This document shows positions 1-9,800 of a DNA stretch of 64,000 nucleotides, in pieces. The stretch is from NCBI RefSeq assembly GCF_039541815.1, contig NZ_BAABGY010000003.1, positions 18,838 to 82,837 of the forward strand. The letters run 5' to 3'. The position numbers were made by a program, and so were the translations under genes. The notes below the pieces were generated by a model. That model searched no databases, was not told the origin of the DNA, and worked only from the letters and a program-made list of their open reading frames with translations. The number at the start of each line of letters is the position of its first letter. Positions within the stretch are counted from its first letter, which is position 1. This DNA is from Flavisolibacter amylovorans. Lineage in GTDB: Bacteria; Bacteroidota; Bacteroidia; Chitinophagales; Chitinophagaceae.

Positions 1-615
1 CGGGAAGATGTGTACGGGAATAAAGTCCTGCCCCGACTCCCGTGCAAAGGCCGCGAGCACATACAGCTCCTCGATATAGGTATCGGTGAGGGGGATGCAG
101 CCCACCGTAACGCAGGAACCGTGGATGTAGATGTCGCCGCCGGGCTGGAGCGAGTCGCTCAGCAGCTTGTCGGAAGCATTGGGGTAGTTGAGCCCGAGCG
201 AAAGGTGGTAGGTACTCGATGGGTTGAATTCGTTGATGTAATAGAAGCCTTCGGGCACCTGGTAATCGCCCTCCATGCGCTTGGGGCCGAGGGATCCGGC
301 GAGGGCGCAGACGCGGTAGGTCTTGAACAGCTTGAACGGCTCCTTCCGGTCGTTCTTCACCCATACCTCCAGCTGACCGTCGTACTTGAAATTGCGGATA
401 TAGAGCTGCGCGGCGGGCCATTTCAGTCCTTTGGCGGCAAACTGCTTCTGGAGCGTGTCCACCTTATGCTTCATGGCCTCGGCAGGGCGGGCGAGGGTTT
501 TCTGGTAGGAAACAAAGGAGAAGTTGTCGGGGCGGAGCATGGGCGCCACATCGCCCTGGGCGCCGGCCGCAAGACCAGCCGCAACGGCTACAGAAAACAA
601 AAGGGATCTACGCAT
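1..615 (-). CDS. L,D-transpeptidase (YkuD/YafK type), C-terminus beyond window
   Basis: Partial gene read on the minus strand; the start (MRRSLLFSVAVAAGLAAGAQ) and a secretion signal are inside the window and the end is not. The conserved catalytic block HGSCVTVGCIPL gives the His-Gly...Cys-x-x-x-Gly-Cys pattern of YkuD/ErfK/YafK L,D-transpeptidases, with Cys as nucleophile. Such enzymes cross-link peptidoglycan stem peptides, or tether proteins to them, in the periplasm. The preceding stretch (YRVCALAGSLGPKRMEGDYQVPEG) also fits the family. It lies downstream of hppD on the same strand but is separated by a repeat and a terminator-like hairpin, so it is probably transcribed alone. Which L,D-transpeptidase reaction it performs cannot be told. 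Confidence 0.85.
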   Translation of the reverse strand, partial: MRRSLLFSVAVAAGLAAGAQGDVAPMLRPDNFSFVSYQKTLARPAEAMKHKVDTLQKQFAAKGLKWPAAQLYIRNFKYDGQLEVWVKNDRKEPFKLFKTYRVCALAGSLGPKRMEGDYQVPEGFYYINEFNPSSTYHLSLGLNYPNASDKLLSDSLQPGGDIYIHGSCVTVGCIPLTDTYIEELYVLAAFARESGQDFIPVHIFP

Positions 616-670
616 GAGGGGGTCCTGGAAGGTTACGGTGAACGGGACAGCAAGTTCCTCAATCAAATGC

Positions 671-706
671 AAAAAAAACTCCAAAATGCCGGCAGGCCGG
701 CATTTT
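671..706 (-). terminator. Hairpin plus T-tract after hppD
   Basis: Positions 683-693 and 696-706 are perfect inverted copies (AAAATGCCGGC / GCCGGCATTTT). On the minus strand they are followed after a few bases by a run of eight T. Location and form suit a rho-independent terminator for hppD just before the transpeptidase gene. Confidence 0.6.
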
Positions 707-838
707 GAACAGGGAACAGGGAATAAGGAACAGGGAACCGACGAACCAAGTGCCGAAAAGAAAACACTAAACGCATTCCCTATAGGTACTTTACTTCAAT
801 TGTTCCCTGTTCCTTATTCCCTGTTCCATTGTTCCTTA
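707..838. repeat. Word-repeat palindrome (word GGAACAGGGAATAA)
   Basis: Positions 713-738 and 802-827 form a perfect 26-bp inverted repeat separated by about 63 bases. Each arm is itself built from two tandem copies of a GGAACAGGGA(ATAA) word. The right arm ends at the hppD stop codon. Partial copies of the same word recur at 4104-4130 and 50519-50552. It encodes nothing recognisable. Confidence 0.85.
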
Positions 839-1975
839 CAAATTGCCCCGTGCGGCCTGCTCGCGCTCGATGGCCTCGAACAGTGCCTTGAAGTTGCCTT
901 TGCCGAAGCTTTTAGCGCCTTTGCGCTGGATGATCTCGAAGAAGAGCGTCGGGCGGTCCTGTACGGGCTTGCTGAAGAGCTGGAGGAGGTAGCCTTCATT
1001 GTCGCGGTCTACCAGGATGCCGAGCTCCTTGAGCGGCTCGAGATCCTCGTCGATATGACCCACGCGGTCCAAGAGGTCTTCGTAATAAGAGTTGGGTACT
1101 TTCAGAAACTCCACACCGCGGCTCATGAGGTCCTTTACGGTCTTCACGATATCGGCGGTGGCCAGCGCTACGTGTTGCACCCCTTCGCCGTCGTAGAACT
1201 CAAGGTACTCTTCTACCTGCGACTTCCTCTTGCCTTCGGCCGGCTCGTTGATCGGAAATTTAACGAAGCCGGAGCCCGAGCTCATCACCTTGCTCATCAG
1301 TGCAGAGTACTCGGTGGAGATGTCCTCGTCGTCGAACGTGAGGATGTTTCTGAAGCCCATCACGTCTTCGTAGAACTTCACCCAGGGGTTCATCTGGTTC
1401 CAGCCCACGTTGCCGACGCAATGGTCGACGTAGAGAAGCCCGGTGTCGGCGGGCGCAAAGTGCGGGTTGCTCCAGGGGCGGAAGCCCGGCATGAAGGCAC
1501 CCGTATAATTCCTGCGCTCGATGAAGAGGTGTACGGTGTCGCCGTAGGTATGGATGCCGCTCATGACCACCTCGCCGTTGTCGTCTTGCAGGCGCTGGGG
1601 CTCGAGGTAGCTCTTGCCGCCGCGCTTGGTCGTTTCCTCCCAGGCCGCCGTAGCATCGTCGACGCGCAGGGCCAGGAACCGTACGCCGTCGCCATGCTTG
1701 TGTACATGGTCGGCAATGGGGTTGTTGGCGCGGATCGGCGTCGTGAGCACGAACGTGAGTTTGTTCTGGCGCACCACGTAGGAGGCGCGGTCCTTCACGC
1801 CCGTTTCGGGGCCGGCGTAGGCGATGGCCTGGAAGCCGAAGGCGCTCATGTAATAATGCGCGGCCTGCTTGGCGTTGCCGACGTAAAACTCCACGTAATC
1901 GGTGCCCTGCAGCGGCAGGAAGTCGGCCCCGGCTTCACGGCGATCCATCGTTTCATTAGCAGCAACATGTGACAT
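836..1975 (-). CDS. hppD: 4-hydroxyphenylpyruvate dioxygenase
   Basis: Converts 4-hydroxyphenylpyruvate to homogentisate with Fe(II) and O2 in tyrosine catabolism; cytosolic. The 379-residue product has the usual length and two VOC domains. The three iron ligands can be placed: His in LYVDHCVGN, His in EGVQHVALA, and Glu in the C-terminal FFEIIQRKG. The C-terminal helix region (KSFGKGNFKALFEAIE) is typical. The start gives MSHVAANETMDRREAGADF before the first VOC strand. A TAATTTTG box lies about 28 bases upstream of the ATG. No other homogentisate-pathway gene is in the window, so the rest of the pathway must be elsewhere. Confidence 0.95.
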   Translation of the reverse strand: MSHVAANETMDRREAGADFLPLQGTDYVEFYVGNAKQAAHYYMSAFGFQAIAYAGPETGVKDRASYVVRQNKLTFVLTTPIRANNPIADHVHKHGDGVRFLALRVDDATAAWEETTKRGGKSYLEPQRLQDDNGEVVMSGIHTYGDTVHLFIERRNYTGAFMPGFRPWSNPHFAPADTGLLYVDHCVGNVGWNQMNPWVKFYEDVMGFRNILTFDDEDISTEYSALMSKVMSSGSGFVKFPINEPAEGKRKSQVEEYLEFYDGEGVQHVALATADIVKTVKDLMSRGVEFLKVPNSYYEDLLDRVGHIDEDLEPLKELGILVDRDNEGYLLQLFSKPVQDRPTLFFEIIQRKGAKSFGKGNFKALFEAIEREQAARGNL

Positions 1976-2002
1976 ATAAAAATCTTTTTATGCGGTAGGC
2001 TT

Positions 2003-2010
2003 CAAAATTA
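2003..2010 (-). promoter_or_regulatory. -7 box TAATTTTG for hppD
   Basis: Matches the Bacteroidota TAnnTTTG -7 consensus and sits 27 bases before the hppD ATG. No clear -33 TTTG partner is visible. Confidence 0.5.
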
Positions 2011-2064
2011 AGGCAGTTTGGCTTGCTGCACCACGATTTAGGCTATCTTCCGGGCAAATCCCGC

Positions 2065-2745
2065 ATGAAAACGATCCTTACCACCCTGCTCCTGCTGGTG
2101 CTCGCCGGCAGCGCCACCGCCCAGGATAGCACCGCTAAACTCATTACCGCCGCAGCCCGCAAAGTGTGCGATTGCATGATGAGCAAAAAATCGGCGAATG
2201 TAACCGTTACCGAGATGCATCAGCTTGCCGGCGAGTGTATTTCTACAACGGCCCTTTCTGATTTTATGGCTATTGCTGAGGCCCGCAACGTGGAAATGAC
2301 CGACCAGAAGGGACTCGAAAAAATCGGGGTCGAGATCGGGATGGCACTCGCCCGGATCCAATGTCCCTTGCTGGCCGAGATCCGGAAGCCGCAGGCGACG
2401 CCGAAGCGTGCGGATACCGGCACCGACAAGGAAGTGATCGACCCGAGTGAGCTACCGCCACCGATGGAGCGAATCGAGGACACCCGCATCGCTGTGGTGG
2501 AATCCACAGCCGGCACCGTGATCCGCACCGAGGGGCGCGAGGTTCTTACCCTCGTAGTGAAAGACGAGTCGGGACGTGAGCAACGGCTGCTGTTGCTGCA
2601 CCCGGTTCAGGGGTCGGACAAGATCACCGGCAACCTGCCGGCCGTCAAAGGCAAAAAGCTGGCCTTCACCTGGATCGAGAAAAAACTCTTCGATCCCGTT
2701 ACCGCCAAATTCCGCACGGTGAAAGTCATTGCCGGCATACAATAA
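2065..2745 (+). CDS. Secreted hypothetical protein with paired cysteines
   Basis: Function not recognised. The product (about 226 residues) starts MKTILTTLLLLVLAGSATAQ, a signal peptide ending at AQ, so it is exported. The N-terminal half contains KVCDCMMSKK, AGECIST and ARIQCPL, four cysteines in a helical-looking segment of a type common in small Bacteroidota secreted proteins. A Pro-rich linker (about residues 120-140) leads to a C-terminal part with alternating strand-like segments (VLTLVVKDESGREQRLLLLHPV). The ATG at 2065 was chosen over one 42 bases upstream because it gives a clean signal peptide. A strong bidirectional terminator follows. Confidence 0.7.
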   Translation: MKTILTTLLLLVLAGSATAQDSTAKLITAAARKVCDCMMSKKSANVTVTEMHQLAGECISTTALSDFMAIAEARNVEMTDQKGLEKIGVEIGMALARIQCPLLAEIRKPQATPKRADTGTDKEVIDPSELPPPMERIEDTRIAVVESTAGTVIRTEGREVLTLVVKDESGREQRLLLLHPVQGSDKITGNLPAVKGKKLAFTWIEKKLFDPVTAKFRTVKVIAGIQ

Positions 2746-2764
2746 TTAATTTGATCAACGCATG

Positions 2765-2796
2765 AAGCTCCGACGGTACCGTCGGAGCTTTTTTAA
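2765..2796. terminator. Bidirectional terminator, perfect palindrome
   Basis: Positions 2765-2790 form a perfect 26-base palindrome (AAGCTCCGACGGT and its complement) flanked by an A-run and a T-run. It lies between two convergent genes and can end transcription from both. Confidence 0.9.
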
Positions 2797-4052
2797 TAGC
2801 CGAAGGGGTACAGATCGGGAATCTTGCCACTTTGCTCGCGGGTGTTCAGCGGGTGCAGTGCACGGGTGCGGTCGATGTAGAGGAAGGCATCGTAGCGCAG
2901 GGCCATGCGCGAGGGCACGTAGTTGCCGTAGCGCTCGCGGTCAGGATCGTACACGACGCCGATGGCCCGGTGCGGAATGGGCTCTGCGAAGAGCTCCCGC
3001 GCCTCTTCCGACGTAAACAGGAGGTAGCGGTTCTTCGGGCTTTCGCGGTGCAGCAGCTCCTCGATGGAGCCTTCGCGGGCCTCCGGCACCTGCATTTCCT
3101 GCATCGGCGCCCCCCAGGCCTCACCTGCGATGACCGTGCCCTCGTAGGAGCCGAAGCCCGCCAGGTACACCCTATTGATACCGTACGCCTCCCGCGCCAG
3201 CTGCCCTGTATTGACCATGCCGGCCTGCTTCATAGAGGTGGCGCGCGCGTCGCCGATGTGCGTGTTGTGCTCCCACACGATGCCTTTCGCCGCCGGCCCG
3301 TGAAAATCCATGAGGCGCGCCAGGGTTTCCATCATGTGGCGGTCGCGCACGTTCCAGCTCTCGTTGTCGAAGCCCATCATGCTGGTATAGTAGCGCTCGG
3401 CATTGACGGCGATGAGGGCGTTCTGCTCGGCACTGAAGGCCGCTTCGGGATCGTCGGCGAAAGCGGGCACCTTTTGCCGTACCTCTTGCAGGAGCGACAG
3501 TACCTTGTCGCGGCAGCTGTGCTTCGAGAGCGCGGCCCGCGCATAGGCATGCTCGTTATCGGCGTAGGGCTCGAAGCAGCGCATCGCTCCCCGCAGGGCG
3601 GCCGCGAGTCCGGGGTCCTCCCCTTCCAGGTAGTCCTGCAGCGTACGCATCGAATCCCAGAGACTGTAGACGTCGAGCCCATAAAAGCCCACCTGCTGAT
3701 CCGGCGCCTTGCCCTTGTTCCAGTCGCGGAGCCATTCGGCAAGTGCCGCCACCTCCCAGTTGGCCCACATCCAGGTAGGCCAGCGGTCGAACGTGCGGAG
3801 CACGGCGTGGATGGAGTCGCCGGCATCGGGATAGCCCTTTACGTAGCGGTTGATGCGGTAGCAGTCGGGCCAGTCGCCCTCCACGGCTATGAACCGAAAG
3901 CCCTTTTCCTCGATGAGACGCTTGCTGATGGCGCTGCGCCAGGTGTAATACTCGTGCGTGCCGTGACTCGCCTCGCCGAGCAGCACCAGCGGCCGGTCGT
4001 CGATGTCGCTGATCAGTGCGTCGAGGTCCCTGGAATTATTCAGAAGGTTCAT
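2793..4052 (-). CDS. Erythromycin esterase-like family protein
   Basis: About 419 residues. The N-terminal LLGEASHGTHEYYTWR block, followed by FIAVEGDWPDCYRINRYV, is the hallmark of the erythromycin esterase / succinoglycan biosynthesis (EreA-like) hydrolase family; His in SHGTHE and the Glu residues form the active centre. Further family blocks are VWEHNTHIGDARAT and the C-terminal RAIGVVYDPDRERYGNYVPSRM. Many chromosomal members are not proven macrolide esterases, so resistance should not be assumed. The start MNLLNNSRDLDAL was chosen over an ATG 57 bases upstream, which adds a poor, Pro-rich N-terminus. It faces the preceding gene across a shared terminator. Confidence 0.85.
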   Translation of the reverse strand: MNLLNNSRDLDALISDIDDRPLVLLGEASHGTHEYYTWRSAISKRLIEEKGFRFIAVEGDWPDCYRINRYVKGYPDAGDSIHAVLRTFDRWPTWMWANWEVAALAEWLRDWNKGKAPDQQVGFYGLDVYSLWDSMRTLQDYLEGEDPGLAAALRGAMRCFEPYADNEHAYARAALSKHSCRDKVLSLLQEVRQKVPAFADDPEAAFSAEQNALIAVNAERYYTSMMGFDNESWNVRDRHMMETLARLMDFHGPAAKGIVWEHNTHIGDARATSMKQAGMVNTGQLAREAYGINRVYLAGFGSYEGTVIAGEAWGAPMQEMQVPEAREGSIEELLHRESPKNRYLLFTSEEARELFAEPIPHRAIGVVYDPDRERYGNYVPSRMALRYDAFLYIDRTRALHPLNTREQSGKIPDLYPFGY

Positions 4053-4103
4053 AGAATAAAATGTGGGCAAAGGGCCGCAAGGAGCGCGCCAAAGAGGTGG
4101 AGG

Positions 4104-4300
4104 GAACAATGGAACAGGTAATAAGGAATATCGAAAAACGAACCGTAACGACGCCCCATGGTGTGTCGCCCAATATAGAATCTCGAAGCGGCTGCGCCGT
4201 ATCGGCCATGCACCCGCTCAAAGCTTCCTGCCGGAAAGCGAGCAGCACAGAGGTCATTTACAAATAGACCAATAAACTAATAGACCAATAGACTAATAAA
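4104..4300. repeat. Two-word intergenic repeat (GAACAATGGAACAGG ... CAAATAGACCAATA)
   Basis: Positions 4104-4130 hold GAACAATGGAACAGG-type words. Positions 4258-4300 hold four imperfect copies of AATAGACCAAT ending at the purK promoter box. The same two words, in the same order and about 130 bases apart, occur at 50519-50667 (17 identical bases, TTACAAATAGACCAATA), but the sequence between them differs. Confidence 0.8.
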
Positions 4301-4311
4301 CCTCCCTTCCC

Positions 4312-4319
4312 TACCTTCG
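4312..4319 (+). promoter_or_regulatory. -7-like box TACCTTCG directly before purK
   Basis: One mismatch to TAnnTTTG. Exactly four bases (CTCC) separate it from the ATG, so the transcript would start at or next to the start codon. No Shine-Dalgarno-like sequence fits in the gap. Confidence 0.5.
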
Positions 4320-4323
4320 CTCC

Positions 4324-5481
4324 ATGCAAAAAGTGGGCATTCTTGGCGGCGGGCAGCTCGGCCGCATGCTGCTGCAGGCCGCAGCCAATTACCCGGTGGA
4401 AACCTTTGTGCTGGAAAACGATCCCGATTGCCCCTCGGCCCACCTCTGCCACCACTTCACCCGGGGTGATATTCGCGACTTCGATGCCGTCTATTCTTTC
4501 GGAAAAGGTCTCGACGCGCTTACGATCGAGATCGAGAACGTGAACATCGACGCCCTCGAGCGCCTTGAAAGCGAAGGGGTGCGCGTATACCCGAAGCCCG
4601 CGGTACTCCGCATCATCAAGAACAAGATCCGGCAGAAGGAATTCTATACGCAGCACGGTATTCCTACGGCCGCCTACGTGGTCACGGCCAACAAAGCCGA
4701 GCTCCGCGCACAGGCCGCCTTCCTGCCCGCCGTACACAAGATCGGCGAGGGCGGCTACGATGGCCGCGGCGTGCAGCTCCTCCACGGCAGCACCGACCTC
4801 GACGCCGGCTTCGACGCCCCGAGCGTGCTGGAGAAGATGGTGCGCGTCAAAAAGGAAGTGGCGCTCATCATCGCCGTGGACGCCGCCGGCAAGCACGCCC
4901 TCTACCCGCCGGTGGAGATGGTCTTCAACCCCGACCTTAACCTGCTCGACTACCAGCTCTCTCCTGCCGAGATCCCCACCGAGGCGCTCTGGAAGGTGGA
5001 GGCTATTGCGCTGTCGGTGGTGCGTCACCTCGGCTCGCCCGGACTCTTTGCCGTGGAGCTGCTCATCGACGAGAGCGGCGAGATCTTTGTGAACGAAACG
5101 GCGCCGCGGGTACATAACAGCGGGCACCACAGCATCGAGGCGCATTACAGCTCGCAGTTCGACATGCTGTGGCGGGTGCTGCTCGGCTTCCCACTGGGCA
5201 ACACCAAGGCGATCCTGCCTTCGGTGATGATCAACCTCATCGGCGAGCCCGGACACAGCGGGCCGGCGCGGTACGAGGGATTGAGCGAGGTGCTTGGGAT
5301 CGACAATGCCTTCGTACACCTCTACGGAAAGCGCGAAACGAGGCCGGGCAGGAAGATGGGCCACGTGACCCTGCTGAGCGCGGAGAAACAGGACCTGGTG
5401 TACAAAGCCCATAAGGTGCGCCAGGTGTTGAAAGTAGTCAGCGACCGCTCATCCGGCTCCGGTGCCGGTGCGACTTCTTAA
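4324..5481 (+). CDS. purK: N5-carboxyaminoimidazole ribonucleotide synthase
   Basis: ATP-dependent carboxylation of AIR to N5-CAIR in purine synthesis; cytosolic dimer. The 385-residue product opens with VGILGGGQLGRML, the PurK nucleotide-binding start, and carries ATP-grasp features: EKMVRVKKEVALIIAVD, the glycine loop KIGEGGYDGRGV, and ELLIDESGEIFVNETAPRVHNSGHHSIEA with the metal-binding Glu and Asn. The last 15 or so residues (SDRSSGSGAGATS) are a low-complexity tail. Its usual partner purE is 5.9 kb downstream on the same strand, with an efflux operon between them. Only four bases separate the promoter-like box from the ATG. Confidence 0.96.
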   Translation: MQKVGILGGGQLGRMLLQAAANYPVETFVLENDPDCPSAHLCHHFTRGDIRDFDAVYSFGKGLDALTIEIENVNIDALERLESEGVRVYPKPAVLRIIKNKIRQKEFYTQHGIPTAAYVVTANKAELRAQAAFLPAVHKIGEGGYDGRGVQLLHGSTDLDAGFDAPSVLEKMVRVKKEVALIIAVDAAGKHALYPPVEMVFNPDLNLLDYQLSPAEIPTEALWKVEAIALSVVRHLGSPGLFAVELLIDESGEIFVNETAPRVHNSGHHSIEAHYSSQFDMLWRVLLGFPLGNTKAILPSVMINLIGEPGHSGPARYEGLSEVLGIDNAFVHLYGKRETRPGRKMGHVTLLSAEKQDLVYKAHKVRQVLKVVSDRSSGSGAGATS

Positions 5482-5555
5482 GCTTTCGTTAGCGGTTAAT
5501 TAAGGTTAATAGGGGCACCGCAGACGATGTTCCAACGTAGATTGCGTCCTCTTAA

Positions 5556-5563
5556 TAATTTTG
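5556..5563 (+). promoter_or_regulatory. -7 box TAATTTTG upstream of the efflux operon
   Basis: Perfect TAnnTTTG match 29 bases before the TTG start of the adaptor gene; probable promoter of the three-gene efflux operon, though a -33 element is not obvious. Confidence 0.5.
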
Positions 5564-5592
5564 CCCTCTTCGCACCATAAACCAGAGACCCG

Positions 5593-6708
5593 TTGAAACC
5601 ATCAAGCGCTCTTTTACCCTTTCTTTCCCTCGCCCTGCTGCTGCAGGCCTGCGGCGCCTCCGACCGGAAAAAGGAAGCCGAGTCCCAGCAAAAGGCCGGT
5701 CCGCGGCCGCCGGCGCGCGTAGACGCCTTCCTCGTACAAACCCGCTCCCTTTCCGAGCAGATCGAAGTGCCCGGCACGCTCGTAGCCTCCGAATCCACCG
5801 AGATCCATCCCGAAGTGTCGGGCCGGATCGTGTCGCTGAACGTACGGGAGGGCGCCGTGGTGTCGCAGGGATCGCTCATCGCCAAGCTGTACGATGGCGA
5901 CCTGCAGGCCCAGCGCCGCAAGCTCCAGGTGCAACTACAGCAGGCGCAAACCACCGTTGACCGCTATTCGGCCCTCGCCAAGATAGGGGGCATCAGCCGG
6001 CAGGACCTCGACGTGGCGCAGCTCCAGATCTCCAACGCCCGCGCCGACCTCGAGATCATCAACACCAACATCCGCCGCACCGAGGTGCGCGCGCCCTTTA
6101 CCGGCAAGCTCGGCCTCAAGATGGAAAGCACCGGCGCCTACGTGACGCCGCAATCGGTGCTCACCACCATCCAGAAGACGACCGGGATGCGCATCGACTT
6201 CAGCCTCCCCGAGCAATATATCGGCCGGGTGCAAAAGGGCACCTGGGTCAACTTTACCACCACCAACGACAGCCGCGTATACAGCGCGCAGGTGATGGCG
6301 ACCGAGTCGGGCATCGGCGGCGCTACGCGCACCCTCACGATGCGGGCCCTCGTAAAAGGCGACCAGACCGGCCTCGTGCCCGGCTCCTTCGCCCGGGTCA
6401 AGATCGCCTTCGACCCCAACCCCAACGCCATCATGATCCCGACGCAGGCCATCGTACCGCAGGCCCGGGGTAAGAAAGTATACGTGATCGACTCCGGCAC
6501 CGTGAAGTTCGTGGACGTCACCACCGGCATCCGCGACTCCAGCTTCGTGCAGGTCACCAGCGGCCTCAACGTGGGCGACACGGTTGCCATCACCGGCATC
6601 CTGGGCCTGAAGCCGAACGCCAAGGCCATCGTGCGGAAGGTCGTGAACGCGCCCGGCGGCAACCGGAATACGGCAGACACGGCCCGTCCGGCAGGAGCGA
6701 AACCCTAG
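5593..6708 (+). CDS. RND efflux periplasmic adaptor (membrane fusion) lipoprotein
   Basis: Links an inner-membrane RND pump to an outer-membrane TolC channel. The product (371 residues) starts with a signal peptide ending in the lipobox LLQAC, so it is a lipoprotein. The biotinyl-lipoyl half-motifs flank a coiled-coil hairpin: EIHPEVSGRIVSLNVREGAVVSQGSLIAKL, then QRRKLQVQLQQAQTTVDRYS, then EVRAPFTGKLGLK. Beta-barrel and membrane-proximal domains follow. The start appears to be TTG at 5593: no in-frame ATG gives the signal peptide. First gene of adaptor-pump-TolC; a word-repeat hairpin fills the gap to the pump gene. Confidence 0.93.
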   Translation: MKPSSALLPFLSLALLLQACGASDRKKEAESQQKAGPRPPARVDAFLVQTRSLSEQIEVPGTLVASESTEIHPEVSGRIVSLNVREGAVVSQGSLIAKLYDGDLQAQRRKLQVQLQQAQTTVDRYSALAKIGGISRQDLDVAQLQISNARADLEIINTNIRRTEVRAPFTGKLGLKMESTGAYVTPQSVLTTIQKTTGMRIDFSLPEQYIGRVQKGTWVNFTTTNDSRVYSAQVMATESGIGGATRTLTMRALVKGDQTGLVPGSFARVKIAFDPNPNAIMIPTQAIVPQARGKKVYVIDSGTVKFVDVTTGIRDSSFVQVTSGLNVGDTVAITGILGLKPNAKAIVRKVVNAPGGNRNTADTARPAGAKP

Positions 6709-6711
6709 AAC

Positions 6712-6801
6712 CAAGGTTCAGGAAGGTTCAGAGGGGTTCAGGAAGGTTGGTTGAGACCCCATAACCCTTCTGAACCTGTCTGAACCCTTCTGAACCCTTC
6801 G
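6712..6801. repeat. Word-repeat hairpin (word GGTTCAGGAA)
   Basis: Left arm 6712-6750 has four copies of a (A)AGGTTCAG(G/A) word; right arm 6764-6801 is an inverted set of four (CCCTTCTGAA). The loop is only about 13 bases, so a long imperfect hairpin is possible in DNA or in the efflux mRNA. It starts four bases after the adaptor stop codon and ends about 24 bases before the pump ATG. Confidence 0.85.
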
Positions 6802-6824
6802 AAACACTCTTCTAAACTGATTCC

Positions 6825-9800
6825 ATGAACATCAGTGAACTCTCCCTACGGCGACCGGTGCTGGCCATCGTGATGAACATCATCATTGTGGTGTTCGGCG
6901 TGATCGGCTTCAAGTTCCTGGGCGTGCGCGACTACCCCGCCATCGACCCGCCCAATATCAACGTGCGCACCTCCTATGGCGGCGCCAACCCCGAGATCAT
7001 CGAAACGCAGATCACCGAGCCGCTGGAGAAGGCCATCAACGGCATCGCGGGCATCAAGAACATCACCTCCTCCTCCAACGCCGGCTCCTCCAACATCAAC
7101 GTGGAATTCGAGCTTGGCATCGAGCTCGAGGCGGCCGCGAACGACGTGCGCGACAAGGTATCGCAGGCCACGCGCCAGCTGCCCGCCGACCTCGACGCCC
7201 CGCCCGTTGTGAGCAAGGCCGACGCCTCCTCCGACCCCATCCTCTCGATGACGGTGCAGAGCAACACGCGCAACCAGCTCGAGATCTCCGAATGGGCCAA
7301 CAACGTACTGGTGGAGCGCCTGCAGACCATCCCCGGCGTATCGGCGATCCAGATCTGGGGCGAGAAGCGCTACGCGATGCGCATCTGGTTCAAGCCCGAA
7401 AAGCTTGCCTCCTACGGCCTCGCCCCGATCGACGTATCGCAGGCCCTGACGCGCGAGAACGTGGAGCTGCCCTCCGGCAAGATCGCCGGCAACGCCACGG
7501 AGCTCACCGTGCGCACCTTCGGACGCCTCAACACCGAGGAAGACTTCAACAACGTGGTGGTGAAGAGCGACTCGAGCTCCGTAGTGCGCCTCTCCGACGT
7601 GGCCGAGGCGGTGCTGGGCCCGGAGAACGAGGAATCGCAGCTCCGCGAGAGCGGCATCCCGATGATCGCACTCGCCATCATCCCGCAACCCGGCTCCAAC
7701 TACGTATCGATCTCCAACGAATTCTACAAGCGCTTCGAGCAGCTGAAGGCCGACATGCCCCAGGACATCACGCTCAACATCGCCCTCGACCAGACGCGCT
7801 TCATCAAGAACTCGATTTCCGAGGTGGAAGAGACCCTGATCATCTCCCTCGTGCTGGTGATCCTCATCATCTACCTCTTCTTCCGCTCCTGGGCCATCGC
7901 CTTCCGCCCGCTCATCGACATCCCCGTGTCGCTCATCGGCGCCTTCTTCATCATGTACGTCTGCGGCTTCACCATCAACGTGCTGACGCTGCTCGGCATC
8001 GTGCTGGCCACGGGCCTCGTGGTGGACGACGGTATCGTGGTAACGGAGAACATCTACAAGAAGATGGAGCAGGGCATGGACAAATGGCGCGCGGCGCGCG
8101 AGGGCTCCAAGGAGATCTACTTCGCGGTGATCGCCACGTCGATCACGCTGGCCTTTGTGTTCCTCCCGATCATCTTCCTGCAAGGCTTCGTCGGACGCCT
8201 CTTCCGCGAGTTTGGCATCGTGGTGGCCGGCGCCGTGCTCATCTCGGCCTTTGTGTCGCTGACGCTGACGCCCGTGCTGAACGTAAAGCTGACGAGCTCC
8301 AAGAAGATCCACGACCACGGCTGGTTCTACCGCAAAACGGAGCCCTTCTTCCAGTGGATGGAAAGCACTTACGGCCGGTCGGTACGCGGCTTCCTGCGCG
8401 TGCGCTGGATGGCCTGGGTGATCGTGGCGCTCTGCGGCGGCATCATCTGGTTCATCGGCGGATCGCTGCCCTCGGAGCTCGCTCCCATGGAAGACCGCAG
8501 CCAGTTCCGCCTCCAGGTAACCGCTCCCGAGGGCACTGCTTACGATTACATGGACCGCTACATCAACCGCCTCTCCGACTTCATGCTTGACTCGGTACCG
8601 GAGAAGAAGACCGTGCTGTCGCTGACGGCGCCGGGCTTTATGAGCGGCTCCACCAACTCGGGCTTTGTGCGCGTGGCGCTGGTGGATCCGAAGGACCGGA
8701 ACCGCTCGCAAAAAGAGATCGTGGAGATGGTGAACAAGAACCTGGGCAAGTTCAACGAAGGACGCGCCTTCGCCATCGAGGAGCAGACCATCTCGGTGAA
8801 CCGCCGCGGCGGGCAGCCCGTGCAGTTCGTGATCCAGAACAACCAGTTCGAAAAGCTGGCGCAGGTGCTCCCCCGCTTCCTCGAAGAGGCCAACAAGAGC
8901 AGCATCCTGCAGCAGGTGGACGCCGACCTCAAGTTCAACAAACCCGAGCTGCGCATCAACGTGGATCGTCTAAAGGCCAACCAGATGGGCGTAAGCGTGG
9001 AGGCCGTATCCCGCACCCTGCAGCTTGCGCTGTCGAACCAGCGCCTCGGCTACTTTACGATGCGTGGCAAGCAATACCAGGTGATGGGCCAGGTGGAGCG
9101 CGCCGAGCGCGACGACCCCAGCGACCTGCGGGGCCTCTATGTGCGCAGCAACAGCGGGCAGATGGTGTCGCTCGACAACCTCGTGACCATCGAGGAAGCC
9201 ACGACGCCTTCTACGATCTACCATTTCAACCGCTTCAAGTCGGCAACGATCTCCTCCGGCCTTGCCCCCGGCGCCACGGTAGGCCAGGGCATCGAGGAGA
9301 TGCAGGCCATTGCCAAGCGCCTGCTCGACCCCACCTTCTCGACGGCGCTCACCGGCACCGCGCGCGACTACCAGGAAAGTTCCGGCGGTATCTCCTTTGC
9401 CCTCTACCTCGCCCTCGGCCTTATCTTCCTGATCCTCGCGGCCCAGTTCGAGAGCTTCATCGATCCCTTCATCATCATGATCACGGTGCCGCTGGCCATC
9501 GCCGGCGCCCTGCTGTCGCTGTGGATCTTCGGGCAAACGCTCAATATCTTCTCACAGATCGGTATCATCATGCTCATCGGCCTTGTGACGAAGAACGGCA
9601 TCCTCATCGTGGAGTTCGCCAACCAGAGCCGGTTGCAGGGCATGGACCGCCGCGAGGCCGCGATCTATGCCTCGCAGCAGCGCCTTCGCCCCATCCTGAT
9701 GACCTCGCTCGCGATGGCCCTCGGTGCGCTCCCGATCGCCCTTTCGCTCGGTGCCGCCGCCACGAGCCGGATCCCGCTGGGGATTGTGATCGTGGGTGGA

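Noticed and set aside
2793..4052. Macrolide resistance gene
   Set aside because: Family resemblance to erythromycin esterase is clear but chromosomal members have varied or unknown substrates; nothing here marks it as a mobile resistance gene.
6846..8711. 621-residue minus-strand frame opposite the RND pump
   Set aside because: Composition shadow rich in His/Val/Gly; the plus frame is an unambiguous HAE1 pump.
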